A stretch of DNA of 64,000 nt from NCBI RefSeq assembly GCF_001020985.1, contig NZ_CP011542.1, forward strand, positions 3,162,001 to 3,226,000, given 5' to 3'. The notes beneath the pieces are model-generated. The model did no database searches and was not told the DNA's origin. It saw nothing but the letters and a program-made list of their open reading frames with translations. Shown here in pieces: positions 43,334 to 52,571 of this stretch (position 1 is the first letter of the stretch; each line of letters starts with the position of its first letter). The position numbers and the translations under genes are program-made. Source of the DNA: Corynebacterium mustelae. GTDB lineage: Bacteria > Actinomycetota > Actinomycetes > Mycobacteriales > Mycobacteriaceae.

Positions 43334-44723
43334 TCTTTACACCTCTCGATATGTAAGCAGCGATTAGGAGAGCAATGCCAACAAAAGTAAAACCAACAAA
43401 AGAAGCAAATCCGACAGATTGGGCATCAGAGGACTCTCGCCCACCTAAAGCGGACGAAACAATAAAAGCTACAGTCACTCCGCCGATAGCACTGAACGCT
43501 TGTCGTACCCAATTGTAAAAAGCTGCAGCTTCACTTATGATTTCATCGCCGACGGCCAGCATAGAACTGTTTGCCAAAGGTCCGAAAGCAATTCCAGTCC
43601 CTAATTCAGCCAGTACCAGGATTATTATTGATGCGATAATCAAGAAAGCTTTTTCATCCGCCCCGATAAACGATAAGCCCCCAAACAGAAAGCAAGAAAT
43701 CGAAAAGATTATTAGACCAGATATAATTAGAAGCCGCGTTCCCCACTTATTTGACCAGACCCCTGCCAGCACTCCAAAAATGGCGTTTACTACTGAAGCA
43801 AAAACCATTAAGCAAATGATGGTTATTTCATCAAACCTCCACACATATGAAAAGGAAAGCGAAAGAGGAAGATAGTAGGCCGTGAGACTTCCTCCCAGCA
43901 ACGCCGAAGCAAAAACTGCCGCTTTGTATGGGTACTGATCTGTCTTGCTAAAATCCACGATAGGAGCGATTAACCCACTACGACGCAGTTTGATAACCAT
44001 TGCCCCAAGGATAAAAGCAATAACTATCATTATGACGCTAAGCCCCGTAAAACCATTACCAGGACTTAACACTTGTATTCCATATACGAAAGCCATCAAA
44101 GCCAGGCCAGCGATTATCGGGAACGACATTTGCCTGAAAGTAAGTAGCCCATCGGAATATGTAGTTTCAAGAGCCACAACTGACAAGATTAACGAGAGTA
44201 GGATTACGGGGATGTTCACCCAGAAAGCAATCTCCCAATATCCAAAAGCGGCTACACTTTTCGCCAGAACAGGGCCAAGCCCTGTTCCAATACTTGCGAC
44301 TGCACCCCAAATACCGAAAGCTAGACCACGATCATCCGGCTCGAACATGTTAGATATGAAAGCCATACTCTGAGGTGTTATTAATCCTGCCCCTACTCCC
44401 ATCACGAAACGCGCGATCAGTATCAAATGATAATTACCCGACAGAGCACCTAGTAGTGAGCCTGCTCCCACCATCAAAAGTCCGACCGAAAATATTTTCT
44501 TTCTGTCCTTTATATCACCTAACCTCCCTCCAAGAAGCAACGTTCCTGCATATGCAATGAGGTAAAGATTGTTAACTGCCGCAACTTCCGAAACCCCCAA
44601 TTCAAGGTCGGAGATCAGCAGTGGGTATAAAAATGGGATTAGTGTGGTGTCTAGCATAATGATAAAAAATGCTAGACAAAGGCTCAAGAAACCAAGCCTG
44701 CGTCGTTGCGATAGTGAGTTCAT
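43326..44723 (-). CDS. MFS multidrug-type exporter (probable phenazine efflux)
   Basis: A 465-aa transporter of the DHA2-like, roughly 14-helix class. The loop 2-3 motif is LLGGRLGDIKDRKK and a motif C-like stretch is GIWGAVASIGTGLGPVLAK. It is the second gene of the phenazine operon, so export of the product and self-protection are the likely roles. Other phenazine clusters, including the P. agglomerans one, also encode an exporter. No other substrate is suggested by context. Confidence 0.88.
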   Translation of the reverse strand: MNSLSQRRRLGFLSLCLAFFIIMLDTTLIPFLYPLLISDLELGVSEVAAVNNLYLIAYAGTLLLGGRLGDIKDRKKIFSVGLLMVGAGSLLGALSGNYHLILIARFVMGVGAGLITPQSMAFISNMFEPDDRGLAFGIWGAVASIGTGLGPVLAKSVAAFGYWEIAFWVNIPVILLSLILSVVALETTYSDGLLTFRQMSFPIIAGLALMAFVYGIQVLSPGNGFTGLSVIMIVIAFILGAMVIKLRRSGLIAPIVDFSKTDQYPYKAAVFASALLGGSLTAYYLPLSLSFSYVWRFDEITIICLMVFASVVNAIFGVLAGVWSNKWGTRLLIISGLIIFSISCFLFGGLSFIGADEKAFLIIASIIILVLAELGTGIAFGPLANSSMLAVGDEIISEAAAFYNWVRQAFSAIGGVTVAFIVSSALGGRESSDAQSVGFASFVGFTFVGIALLIAAYISRGVKNG

Positions 44724-44725
44724 CG

Positions 44726-45403
44726 TTACGCTTTCCTGGCGCTCGCCACCCAGACGGGGAGTAACGATTCCCCAACACTATTTCTGTTTATTGTTAATTT
44801 ATACATCTTTATCAATTCTTCTATAGATGAATAAACACCGCAGTAAAAATCTAGGTCAACGGAAATATCCGAAAAACCTGCTTGCGTAAGATTCTCCACT
44901 AATTGTTCTTTGGACACTGCAAGTTTTTTTGGCATCCCGTTTGGGACATCGGCAAATGTAATAACCAGCAATCTACCACCCTGATGTAAGTAGGTAGAAA
45001 GGATTTCCAGGTAGCACGAGCGCTCTCCAGACGGAATGGTATGATAGACAGCTGAGTCTAAGATAACGTCGAAGTATTCACCCCACGATTCATTAATGTC
45101 AAAAATATTCTTCTGACGATAGTCAACATTTGAACCTTCATGTCGCTTTTTGCACATCTGAATCGCATCATAGGACAAATCAATAGCGGTAACCGCAAAG
45201 CCCTCAACGGAGGCAAACTCCGCATTTTCCCCAGTCCCACATCCAACATCCAGCAACTTCCCCTTAGGGCAACCTACAAGAGCTTTTTGGACAACCTCTT
45301 GATGATGCCCTACATCCCACGGAATCACCTTAATTTCCACCTCGTTCATTAGCGTTTTCCCCTCATAAACTCCAGCAAGGTTCACCTGGTCAAATTCGTT
45401 CAT
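44726..45403 (-). CDS. SAM-dependent methyltransferase, first gene of the phenazine operon
   Basis: A 225-aa class I methyltransferase. The SAM-binding motif is KLLDVGCGTGENAEFA, followed by VTAIDLSYDAIQMCKK (acidic loop), FDVILDSAVYHTI and GGRLLVITFAD. The ATG at 45403 with AAGGA upstream is preferred to the longer frame at 45427. O-methylation of a hydroxyphenazine (as in griseoluteic acid, which carries a methoxy group) fits the cluster, but N-methylation cannot be excluded. The operon promoter must lie upstream, between here and 45793. Confidence 0.85.
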   Translation of the reverse strand: MNEFDQVNLAGVYEGKTLMNEVEIKVIPWDVGHHQEVVQKALVGCPKGKLLDVGCGTGENAEFASVEGFAVTAIDLSYDAIQMCKKRHEGSNVDYRQKNIFDINESWGEYFDVILDSAVYHTIPSGERSCYLEILSTYLHQGGRLLVITFADVPNGMPKKLAVSKEQLVENLTQAGFSDISVDLDFYCGVYSSIEELIKMYKLTINRNSVGESLLPVWVASARKA

Positions 45404-45793
45404 TTTTATCCTTAACAACCGAGTCAAACGTCTTTAATCACTGACAAAAAATGGGCGATACGGCCATCGTACATAAGTTTTGCTACATTTGCAGTAGACT
45501 TTTGTATCCCATTTTGCTGGCCTACACACCCTTCCGGGGGTGTTTCTGTGTTTTTGTCGCGTGTTTGGGGTGGTTTGTAGGTGAATTTTGTGGGGGTGGT
45601 TTTGGGCGCGGATGAAGTGTCCTCGTCAGGGGAATGTTGCAGGCATCGATTGCCCGCGGCTTAAACGCTGAAATGGATGCACACTTAGGCTATGAGCACG
45701 GTGACCGGGAAGGTGAAGTGTCCCAGGTGTCGATTAGGGATAGTTGGTACCGAGTGTCCGCGTAGTTGGTACTGGGGTTCCGGGTAGTCGGTA
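45404..45793. other. Upstream region of the phenazine operon with an IS256-type transposase remnant
   Basis: 390 bp. The first 100 bp should carry the operon promoter; no confident -35/-10 pair was identified and no regulator gene is nearby. From about 45632 a plus-strand frame reads MLQASIARGLNAEMDAHLGY and continues EHGDREGE, the N-terminal signature of IS256-family (mutator) transposases. It dissolves after 45711 into sequence resembling IS ends (GAAGTGTCCCAGG). So at least two mobile elements have met at this junction. Confidence 0.7.
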
Positions 45794-47122
45794 TTGAAGT
45801 GTCCCGGGTTTTGTTCCGTTTGAGTAGATGGGAAAATCTGGAGTATGCCAAGGAAATGTGATCAGGATGCTTAAGGATCGTGTGGTCCGTCTTGTTGAGG
45901 ACCGGATTCTGGCTGAAGATCTGCTCGTTGCGGGCGGCGTGTGAATGTGTGGCGCCAAAGGCTTGGTGTGTCGTGGCATACGGCACGCCCAGTGGGTGTA
46001 GAAAGGCTAGGCGTGGATGGCGCGGAAATCATTCACCGTGATGAAGCTGATGTGATCGCCGAAAATGCGCGGTTGCGTCGTGACAATCAGGAACTACGGG
46101 ATATTAATGAGCAGTTCAAAGGCTACGTCGGCTTTTTTCGCATCTAGACTCGACCCGAAACCTTAGGAAATGATCAGGTTTATCGACCACTACCGTGATC
46201 GTTTCTGACGTCGAGTTCATCTGCCAGACGTTGAATAACCATCGTGTCGGTGGGTTTATTACCTCTCGTGGTTACCGCCAGTCAAAGGCTTTAAGGTCCA
46301 AGTGTACGCGTACATTCGTGACAGAAACATTGATAGAGCTGATCCGACGTATCCACAAGGAAAATTACTGAAGTCTACGGTGTCTGCACAATGGGGCATG
46401 CTCTACCGTCGTGCTGGGGTGACTATTGGCCGTGAACAAACAGCACGTGTGATGCGTTTGGCGGGTGTGTGCGGTACAAGCAAAGGTAAAACCCCGATCA
46501 CCACCCGTAAAGGCACACAAGCAGATACCCGACCAGACATGGTTAACCGTAACTTCACAGCCAGTTGCCCTAACCGGTTATGGGTTGCTGACATTACCTA
46601 TGTACTAACCAGGAAAGGGTTTGTGTACGCCGCTTTCGTCACCGATGTATTCTCCCGCACGATTGTCGGCTGGGCTTTATCAGATTCACTGCGTACGTGA
46701 GGCATTGCCGCTGCAGGCTCTTAACCAGGCTATTGCTTTACCGAAGGAAACTACCGGGCTGATTCACCATACAGGCCATGGCACACAGTACGTCAGTATT
46801 GTTTACAATCAGCGGCTGAGAGAATCAGGGATTACCGCATCAACCGGCACAGCAAAAGGATTCTTATGACAATGCCCTCGCGGAAAATGTCAACGGCTCC
46901 TTATAAGAATGAACTCATCAATCCCCACAGATGGGTTGATGCTGTAGAAGTTGAAATCGCCACGTTCCAATGGGGTACTTGGTGGAATGAAACCAGACTC
47001 GAAGAAAACCTAGGCTACCGCACACCAGTCGAAGTCGAAACGGAATATTGGAACACCAACCACCAACAAGAAATAATAGAAAACAAGGCAAATGCCTAGG
47101 AACAAAACCCGAGGCAGTTCAA
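45794..47122 (+). mobile_element. IS3-family insertion sequence, degenerate (right copy)
   Basis: An element of about 1,329 bp bounded by imperfect terminal inverted repeats: TTGAAGTGTCCCGGGTTTTG at 45794 and the complementary GGAACAAAACCCGAGGCAGTTCAA at 47099-47122. orfA (about 45846-46147) and orfB (about 46170-47098) are present but broken. orfA has one extra T near 46134 and a premature stop. orfB is spread over frames at 46302-46700, 46690-46870 and 46866-47099. The DDE region is recognisable (NRLWVADITYVLTRKGFVYAAFVTDVFSRTIVGW). No target duplication is evident. It is probably inactive. Confidence 0.9.
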
Positions 47123-47497
47123 AATCCCCACAAAATCTCTCATTCCACTGCGAAACAAACTGGACAGGTTCAACAACATCAAACCCATCAATCCACGAAC
47201 AAACCCATCAATCCACGAAAAAGTCTCATCATCTCTCACCCCAAAGTCTCTGCCTCCCCCGATTGTCTCCCACCGCAGCGCCACATCAAGCACCTGATTA
47301 CCCGCAAGCCGCCACCTAAGCTGCGGCGACAACCACCACAACTCCGCAACCTCCTCCATCACCAGGACATACTCAACCCCAGCCCACTCCATACGCGCAG
47401 TGTAAAAATACGGATCATTCTCGAATCGAGAAACCCCTGTATCAAACAATGAAATATCAGCATGGAACGTCGGAAAGAAAAGCGAATCAATAGCCAT
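47096..47497 (-). pseudogene. Unknown gene truncated by IS insertion and a 20-bp duplication
   Basis: GGAGG precedes the ATG at 47497, which starts a plausible soluble protein rich in Trp and acidic residues (EWAGVEYVLVMEEVAELWWLSPQLRWR). Near 47220 a 20-bp tandem duplication shifts the frame. With one copy removed the reading continues sensibly as FSWIDGFDVVEPVQFVSQWNERFCGDF until the IS end at 47122. So the gene suffered two lesions. I recognise no family. It marks the chromosomal site that received the island's right IS. Confidence 0.6.
47181..47220. repeat. 20-bp tandem duplication
   Basis: AAACCCATCAATCCACGAAC (47181-47200) is repeated immediately, with one final mismatch, at 47201-47220. 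Twenty bases is not a multiple of three, and it frameshifts the gene at 47096-47497. Confidence 0.85.
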
Positions 47498-47541
47498 GTT
47501 TATCCTCCGGGGTTAATTTTGACGCAAGTGAAATACATAAA

Positions 47542-47583
47542 AGCCCACCCGTACCTGCCTTTTTGGCCAGATTCGGGTGGGCT
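47542..47583 (-). terminator. Terminator of the DUF5926 gene
   Basis: AGCCCACCCG (47542-47551) pairs perfectly with CGGGTGGGCT (47574-47583). On the minus strand the stem is followed by TTTTATGTATTT, a fitting Rho-independent tail, 20 bp after the DUF5926 stop. Confidence 0.8.
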
Positions 47584-47603
47584 AGCACCCGGATTGATTG
47601 CCC

Positions 47604-48521
47604 CTAGCGAATGGTCACCTGGCGCGACTGAATGTTCTGCAATTGCCGCCGTTCTTCCGGCGTGAGCTGAGCATCGTTGTCTAATTCCGTGACGATCTTT
47701 TTATCCAATGCCAGCAATTCATCCTTGTAGGTGGTGTGTGACCGGGTTGGGTCAAGATCCCACACCGGTACCGCAACCCCATGGGTGCGGAAAACACCGG
47801 CGAATTTGGTTTCTTCGCCCAGTTTCAATTCACCTTTCGCCGCAATCCGGGCTAAAGCACGAAGTACCTTGTCTTCGTCTTCCGGCCGCACCCACCGGAT
47901 GTACGCCTTGTCGCCAGCGTCGATCCACCATACGGCGCCTTTGATGTCAGCATCGATGCGGTGCGATGGCATAACGTTGTCGTTGGCGACTTTGATTGCC
48001 TGTGCATGCTCCGGGCTGAGTTCTGTACCTTCCGGCAGCCACCAGTTAAAGTCATCGAATCGTTGTATTTCGAGCGGTTGGGAAACGTCGAAAAGCTCGG
48101 CGAGTGCGGGTTCGGTACCGTCGGCCGCGACGCTAACTAGCTGCTGCCCCGGCGCGGCGTCTTGTAACCACCGCAGCGCGAAAGCTAGGTCACGGTGTGG
48201 GTTGTGCGAACGGGAGCCGATTTGCAGTGCGACGAAAGCATCCCCGCCTTCGGATTCTTCCCGCACGATGGCGGCGGTTCCGCCCGGCAGCACCGTGCAT
48301 AGGTACACGTCGCGGTCGACGCCTGTGACGTCGATTTTCGCGGTTGCTGAAGGCACAAACTCTTGTAAAGCGATCAAGTCTGCTTCGGATTTCACGTCGC
48401 CAAATGGTCGTGGGTCGCGCTCATTGGCGGCACGTTCGGCGGCGCGGGCTGCGAGTTTCGCTTGACGACGGCTCATCCCCGCTGGGAGTTGTTCTTTTTC
48501 TTTCCGGTTCTTTTTAGCCAT
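47604..48521 (-). CDS. DUF5926 family protein
   Basis: A 305-aa conserved actinobacterial protein with a basic N-terminus (MAKKNRKEKEQLPAGMSRRQAKLAARAAERAANE), then a mixed domain (RPFGDVKSEADLIALQEFVPSATAKI, FDDFNWWLPEGTELSPEH, VWWIDAGDKAYIRWVRPEDEDKVLRALARI). No catalytic motif is seen. It is conserved next to the GDPD gene in corynebacteria as far as I recall. Function unknown. Confidence 0.8.
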   Translation of the reverse strand: MAKKNRKEKEQLPAGMSRRQAKLAARAAERAANERDPRPFGDVKSEADLIALQEFVPSATAKIDVTGVDRDVYLCTVLPGGTAAIVREESEGGDAFVALQIGSRSHNPHRDLAFALRWLQDAAPGQQLVSVAADGTEPALAELFDVSQPLEIQRFDDFNWWLPEGTELSPEHAQAIKVANDNVMPSHRIDADIKGAVWWIDAGDKAYIRWVRPEDEDKVLRALARIAAKGELKLGEETKFAGVFRTHGVAVPVWDLDPTRSHTTYKDELLALDKKIVTELDNDAQLTPEERRQLQNIQSRQVTIR

Positions 48522-48551
48522 GAGTTACAACTTACCTGACGGTTTCGTCAC

Positions 48552-49295
48552 TCACCCAGCCCGCCCCAGAACTTTTACTGCAATGTCTGGATAGTCTGTC
48601 GCCATCACCCCAACGTCGTGGCTATCTGCCCACAGCATGTCGTCGGGGTCATTTACTGTCCACATGTAGGGTGCATATACTTGGGCATCGCGGTCCAGAA
48701 TCCAGGTGTCGAGTTTCGCCCGCTTGAGGGAAATGCCGAAATTATTCGGGTGGGAAAAATGCAGGTCAGCCGGGTTGACCTTTGCTTCCCATTCCCGCCG
48801 CAGGTAAAAGGTTTCAATGGCGGGAACTAGGGCATTCATGCGGCGAACTGCTGCGTGGGAGAACGAAATAAAATGAACCCGGTCACTCTGGGCTAGACCG
48901 TGATATTTCAGGCATAGCGCAAGCTGTTCTTCCAGCATGCGCCCCATGCGGGTGGGGTGCTTGGCTTCGATATAAATGTGTTTGTCGTCGGTGGCGAACA
49001 CCATGTCGAGCAGTTCGTCCAACGTCAGAATCCGTTGGAGGCTAGCTGCGCCGGTTACGGAATCATCACCAATATTTAGTCGCTTAAGCTGAGCCAATGT
49101 GGAGGTGGACACCACCGCCCTTACCCCTGCTACTCGCAGCATTGTCCGATCGTGGGTGCAGACAACATGGCCGTCTTTTGTCAGCCGCACATCGCATTCC
49201 ACCCCATGTATCGGCAGTTGAAGGGCCTTTTCATAGGCGATGGGCGACATCTCCGGGTAGCGCCCGCTGAAACCTCGATGGGCGACGATGTGCAT
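48552..49295 (-). CDS. Glycerophosphodiester phosphodiesterase
   Basis: A 247-aa TIM-barrel GDPD. The N-terminal catalytic signature is IVAHRGFSGRYPEMSPIAYEKAL (catalytic His), then GVECDVRLTKDGHVVCTHD with the metal-binding Glu/Asp and second His, and IYIEAKHP further on. It releases glycerol-3-phosphate from deacylated phospholipids. No signal peptide is present, so it is cytoplasmic. Confidence 0.92.
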   Translation of the reverse strand: MHIVAHRGFSGRYPEMSPIAYEKALQLPIHGVECDVRLTKDGHVVCTHDRTMLRVAGVRAVVSTSTLAQLKRLNIGDDSVTGAASLQRILTLDELLDMVFATDDKHIYIEAKHPTRMGRMLEEQLALCLKYHGLAQSDRVHFISFSHAAVRRMNALVPAIETFYLRREWEAKVNPADLHFSHPNNFGISLKRAKLDTWILDRDAQVYAPYMWTVNDPDDMLWADSHDVGVMATDYPDIAVKVLGRAG

Positions 49296-49826
49296 TTAAG
49301 CCTCTCCCCTTTTTTCATGACGTCCTGCGGCACTTGGTTTTAAGCCCTTGACTTACGAGGATACGCCCAAATCTAATTGCCAGACGCTTCGTGGGTTTTA
49401 TTGATCCCAGTCCTTCAAGCCTTTCGGGTGTTGTAAGGGTGGCTGGCTTGAGCTTTTCGACGCTTCCGCCGCCCGCTGCTACACCTGTTCCGTTCGTTTG
49501 AAACTGTCAGTGTGATACTTAATGCCGTCACCGGCACAATCGCGTATCTACCATTATCGGCCGTCTACAGATTTTCGATCCAACCCATTGGGATACACCG
49601 GCTGAAGTCGGAGATTTCCTCAAGTAGAAGCGTTTCCCCTGGTGTTTTACCGCATTATCTGCGTTATTTCGGGAATCTCCGACTTGACCAAACGGGAGGT
49701 GACTGCCTGTCAGCTATCTGCCAAGTCCTAAGCTAGGCGGTAGCGCATAAGAAACCGGCACCGCGATCCTGTCGGTGACAGTGCCACGGTGCCGGGTTGA
49801 TGCTAATTAAGGAATCCGCTTAGCCG
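49296..49826. other. Long intergenic region with inverted repeat
   Basis: 531 bp without a convincing gene. It contains a GCTTTTCGACGC word (49452), an inverted repeat at 49605-49685, and a hairpin near 49755-49795 (CCGGCACCG/CGGTGCCGG) that may terminate ldh transcripts. The sequence at 49320-49440 resembles degenerate mobile DNA but I could not assign it. Confidence 0.4.
49605..49685. repeat. Separated inverted repeat (12-bp arms)
   Basis: AAGTCGGAGATT (49605-49616) and AATCTCCGACTT (49674-49685) are perfect complements 57 bp apart. No T-run follows either arm, so a terminator is unlikely. It could be a remnant of a small inverted-repeat element or an RNA structure. Confidence 0.6.
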
Positions 49827-50777
49827 TTAGGCAGGAAAGAATTCTTCCTGAATTTTCCTGAGAGTATTGGCGGAATGTTGGAAACGTTCCATCTCATGAT
49901 CGGAGATTTCCAACTCGACGACCCGGCGAATGCCTCGCCGATTGATGATGGCAGGGGTACCAATGTAGATGTTTTCCTCACCATATTCACCGTTGAGCAG
50001 TGCCGATACTGGTAACGCTACGTCTTGGTTGTGCAAGACGGCGCGGGTGATGCGCGCCAAGCCCATACCAATGCCGTAGGACGTCGAGCCTTTGGCGTCG
50101 ATGATCGTGTATGCCGCGTCCCGAGTTTCCTCAAAAACTCGCTCAAGTTCGGATTCCAGGCCAGGGTTCTTTTCCAATTGTTTACGCATGGAAACGCCAG
50201 CTATTGTTGCAGACGACAGAACTGGGAGTTCGGTGTCGCCGTGTTCGCCGATGATGTATGCGTGGACGGAGGTAGGAGCGACTTCGTAGCGTTCGCCCAG
50301 CATGTAGCGGAACCTGGCCGAATCTAGGACGGTTCCGGATCCGATCACCCGGTGCCAGTCTAGGCCGGAGTAGCGCCATACGGCGTAGCTGAGGATGTCG
50401 ACCGGGTTGGATGCGACAAGGAAAATTCCGTCGAATCCGCTGGCCATGACCTCATCGACGATGGATTTCATGATTTTCATGTTTTTATCCACGAGTTGCA
50501 GTCGGGTTTCGCCAGGTTTTTGTGCAGCGCCGGCGCAGATGACGACCATTGCAGCGTCTTCGCAGTCGGCGTAGGTTCCTTTCGTAACCCGAGTGCGCGA
50601 TGATGCCCACACAACGCCGTGGTTAAGATCCATGACGTTGCCTTCAAGCTTTTTCTCATCAATGTCGATTATGGCCAGATGGTCGCAAGTTCCTTGGTTC
50701 ACCAGCGCGTATGCGTAAGCCACTCCAACATCGCCTGCCCCAATGAGCACGACCTTATTGCCCACGATCTCTTTCAT
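49827..50777 (-). CDS. ldh: L-lactate dehydrogenase
   Basis: A 316-aa NAD-dependent enzyme reducing pyruvate to lactate. The Rossmann motif is [16 protein letters not shown]. The mobile-loop Arg is in [17 protein letters not shown], the catalytic Asp-Arg pair in [15 protein letters not shown], and the His in [13 protein letters not shown]. The ATG at 50777 ([15 protein letters not shown]) is the family start; the frame extending to 50897 adds residues without homology. In corynebacteria this enzyme supports fermentation at low oxygen. Confidence 0.96.
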   Translation of the reverse strand: MKEIVGNKVVLIGAGDVGVAYAYALVNQGTCDHLAIIDIDEKKLEGNVMDLNHGVVWASSRTRVTKGTYADCEDAAMVVICAGAAQKPGETRLQLVDKNMKIMKSIVDEVMASGFDGIFLVASNPVDILSYAVWRYSGLDWHRVIGSGTVLDSARFRYMLGERYEVAPTSVHAYIIGEHGDTELPVLSSATIAGVSMRKQLEKNPGLESELERVFEETRDAAYTIIDAKGSTSYGIGMGLARITRAVLHNQDVALPVSALLNGEYGEENIYIGTPAIINRRGIRRVVELEISDHEMERFQHSANTLRKIQEEFFPA

Positions 50778-50909
50778 ATCCCAGCACACCTTCCCGAATC
50801 TTTTGCTTTTCGACGGTTGTTTTTCACGACAGCCACTACCGCCAAGTATGCCCGATTTTTTCTGAATATGCCCGATTGAAAATGGATCTGTGGGCAAGAT
50901 CGCACACTT

Positions 50910-52571
50910 TTATCCGAATGTGAACGAGTAGAGTTCCAGCCCTTCAGATGGGATCACGGTAATCAATTCTGGTTCATTCTTGTCTTTACGGACAATGTCA
51001 ACGGAACCGTCTTCGGTGATATCGAATTCTTCGGTTTCACCGGATTCCCGCTTCACAGTGACTTTGCCCTTGCCACTAAGAACCAATTGCACCCATTTAG
51101 CCTGGTAATTCAATTCAATATGTGCATCCTGAGACTGAGGAGTAATCGAGGTTTCCGCAACTTTCCACTTTCCGGCCAGGGAGTAGAATCCAAGTTCAGG
51201 GGTCTCACCAGTACCGAAGTCGTGTTCACCAAGCCGCTCGCCACGGACAGCATTCCACTGATACTTAGAACGCTCAGCACCGAGGTAAGTTTCTGGGGAA
51301 CGTGGCTCGCGAGTTTCAGCTTCCACACCTTTTTCAATCGGATCTGGCAGGGAGATGCTTGGGTCGCGGTCTTGAAGCAGCTGGCGGATAACCATTTCGG
51401 TTTCGGCATAATCGCCTTCGCCTTCATGAATTTGACGCAGCTTACCGGTGTGGTCAGCTAGGTAACGTGCTGGCCAATAGCGGTTATTGAAGTTCTTCCA
51501 GGTAACAAAATCATTGTCTTGTACAACTGGGTAATTGATCTTTTGTGTTACAACAGCATCCTTGACGTTAGCCAACTCGCGTTCAAAGGCATATTCCGGA
51601 GCGTGAACACCGATAACTTCAAAACCGTAATCTTTATAGTGATCGTACAACTTGGTGATGTGCTCATTTGCGCGCTGGCAGTTGATGCATGCATACGCCC
51701 AGAAATCTACAAGCGATACTTTGCCGGAAGTGTGCGGATCAACTGGCTTATCCGTGTTTATCCACTCACCTAACCCTTCGAACTTAGGCAGATCGCCGCA
51801 ATCGTGCGCTTCAGAGGCACCTAACGTCCGGCACGCTTCCAGGCTACCGCCAGCAGTAGCGCCACCCGCTTGAATTTTTTCGCCCAGCGCCTGCTGTGCT
51901 GCACCTGTCCAGTCTGGCAATGCCCGTTGAATGGCAGCTGGTGCGTCGTACGCGAGTGCCACTGCTAGCGCGATAACAACCGCACCCGCTCCGCGTCGAA
52001 AAGCATTGCCGCGCTTCTGGAACCAATCCACCCGCTGTCCAATCTGGTTACCACCAAGTGCGAAGCCGAGAAGAGGGATCGCAGCACCAACTGCAAAGGA
52101 AATGGTCAACGCGATGATCGTTGCGTCGATCTCACCGGTTGCGGCAGCAACGGTAATGGCAGCCAAGACTGGACCAGCACACGGAACATACACGGCACCG
52201 AGGGCAAGGCCCACAGCAAAACCACCTCGACCCTGAACTTTAGACTGCAAGAAATTGGCTTTAGGTAACCGATCAAACGGTGCTTGAAGGATCCGCCCAA
52301 TCGCCGGGATGATCATTCCCAACCCCACAAGTACCAAAAGCCCGATGCCAACCCACCGAACTGTATCTTGTGGCAACCCCAGCGCATTAAGTACCACAGA
52401 ACCGATCAACGTAATTATGGCAAAGCTAAGCGCCAACCCAGCTACCACGAGATAAGGGCGACGTTTATCACCAGCACTAACTGCTAAGATAAGCGGCAGC
52501 ACCGGGATAATACATGGCGACAAACTTGTTAATATGCCGCCGATCAAACCTATGAGAATCATTGAAAACAT
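50910..52571 (-). CDS. dipZ: DipZ-like cytochrome c biogenesis / thioredoxin fusion
   Basis: A 553-aa protein. The N-terminal CcdA/DsbD-type membrane domain has six or seven helices (about 1-225) with SPCIIPVLPLIL and VPCAGPVLAAIT cysteines. An extracytoplasmic thioredoxin domain follows (about 260-400) with redox motif YACINCQRANEH, and then a C-terminal beta-rich domain. DipZ moves electrons outward to reduce or mature exported proteins. The ATG at 52571 with AAAGGA is used instead of the ATG at 52592. In M. tuberculosis dipZ is a SigK target; here sigK/rskA lie just beyond the divergent lipoprotein. Confidence 0.92.
   Translation of the reverse strand: MFSMILIGLIGGILTSLSPCIIPVLPLILAVSAGDKRRPYLVVAGLALSFAIITLIGSVVLNALGLPQDTVRWVGIGLLVLVGLGMIIPAIGRILQAPFDRLPKANFLQSKVQGRGGFAVGLALGAVYVPCAGPVLAAITVAAATGEIDATIIALTISFAVGAAIPLLGFALGGNQIGQRVDWFQKRGNAFRRGAGAVVIALAVALAYDAPAAIQRALPDWTGAAQQALGEKIQAGGATAGGSLEACRTLGASEAHDCGDLPKFEGLGEWINTDKPVDPHTSGKVSLVDFWAYACINCQRANEHITKLYDHYKDYGFEVIGVHAPEYAFERELANVKDAVVTQKINYPVVQDNDFVTWKNFNNRYWPARYLADHTGKLRQIHEGEGDYAETEMVIRQLLQDRDPSISLPDPIEKGVEAETREPRSPETYLGAERSKYQWNAVRGERLGEHDFGTGETPELGFYSLAGKWKVAETSITPQSQDAHIELNYQAKWVQLVLSGKGKVTVKRESGETEEFDITEDGSVDIVRKDKNEPELITVIPSEGLELYSFTFG

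Noticed and set aside
45632..45800. A complete second insertion sequence at the right junction
   Set aside because: Only about 80 bases of IS256-type N-terminus are recognisable and no second end was found, so it is listed only as a remnant.
46866..47452. Separate plus-strand genes after the IS orfB fragments
   Set aside because: The first part is the broken end of orfB; the rest lies opposite the truncated minus gene and is Pro/His-rich without any family match.
47731..48465. 244-aa plus-strand frame opposite the DUF5926 gene
   Set aside because: Serine- and arginine-rich composition typical of antisense shadow; the minus gene has a terminator and is conserved.
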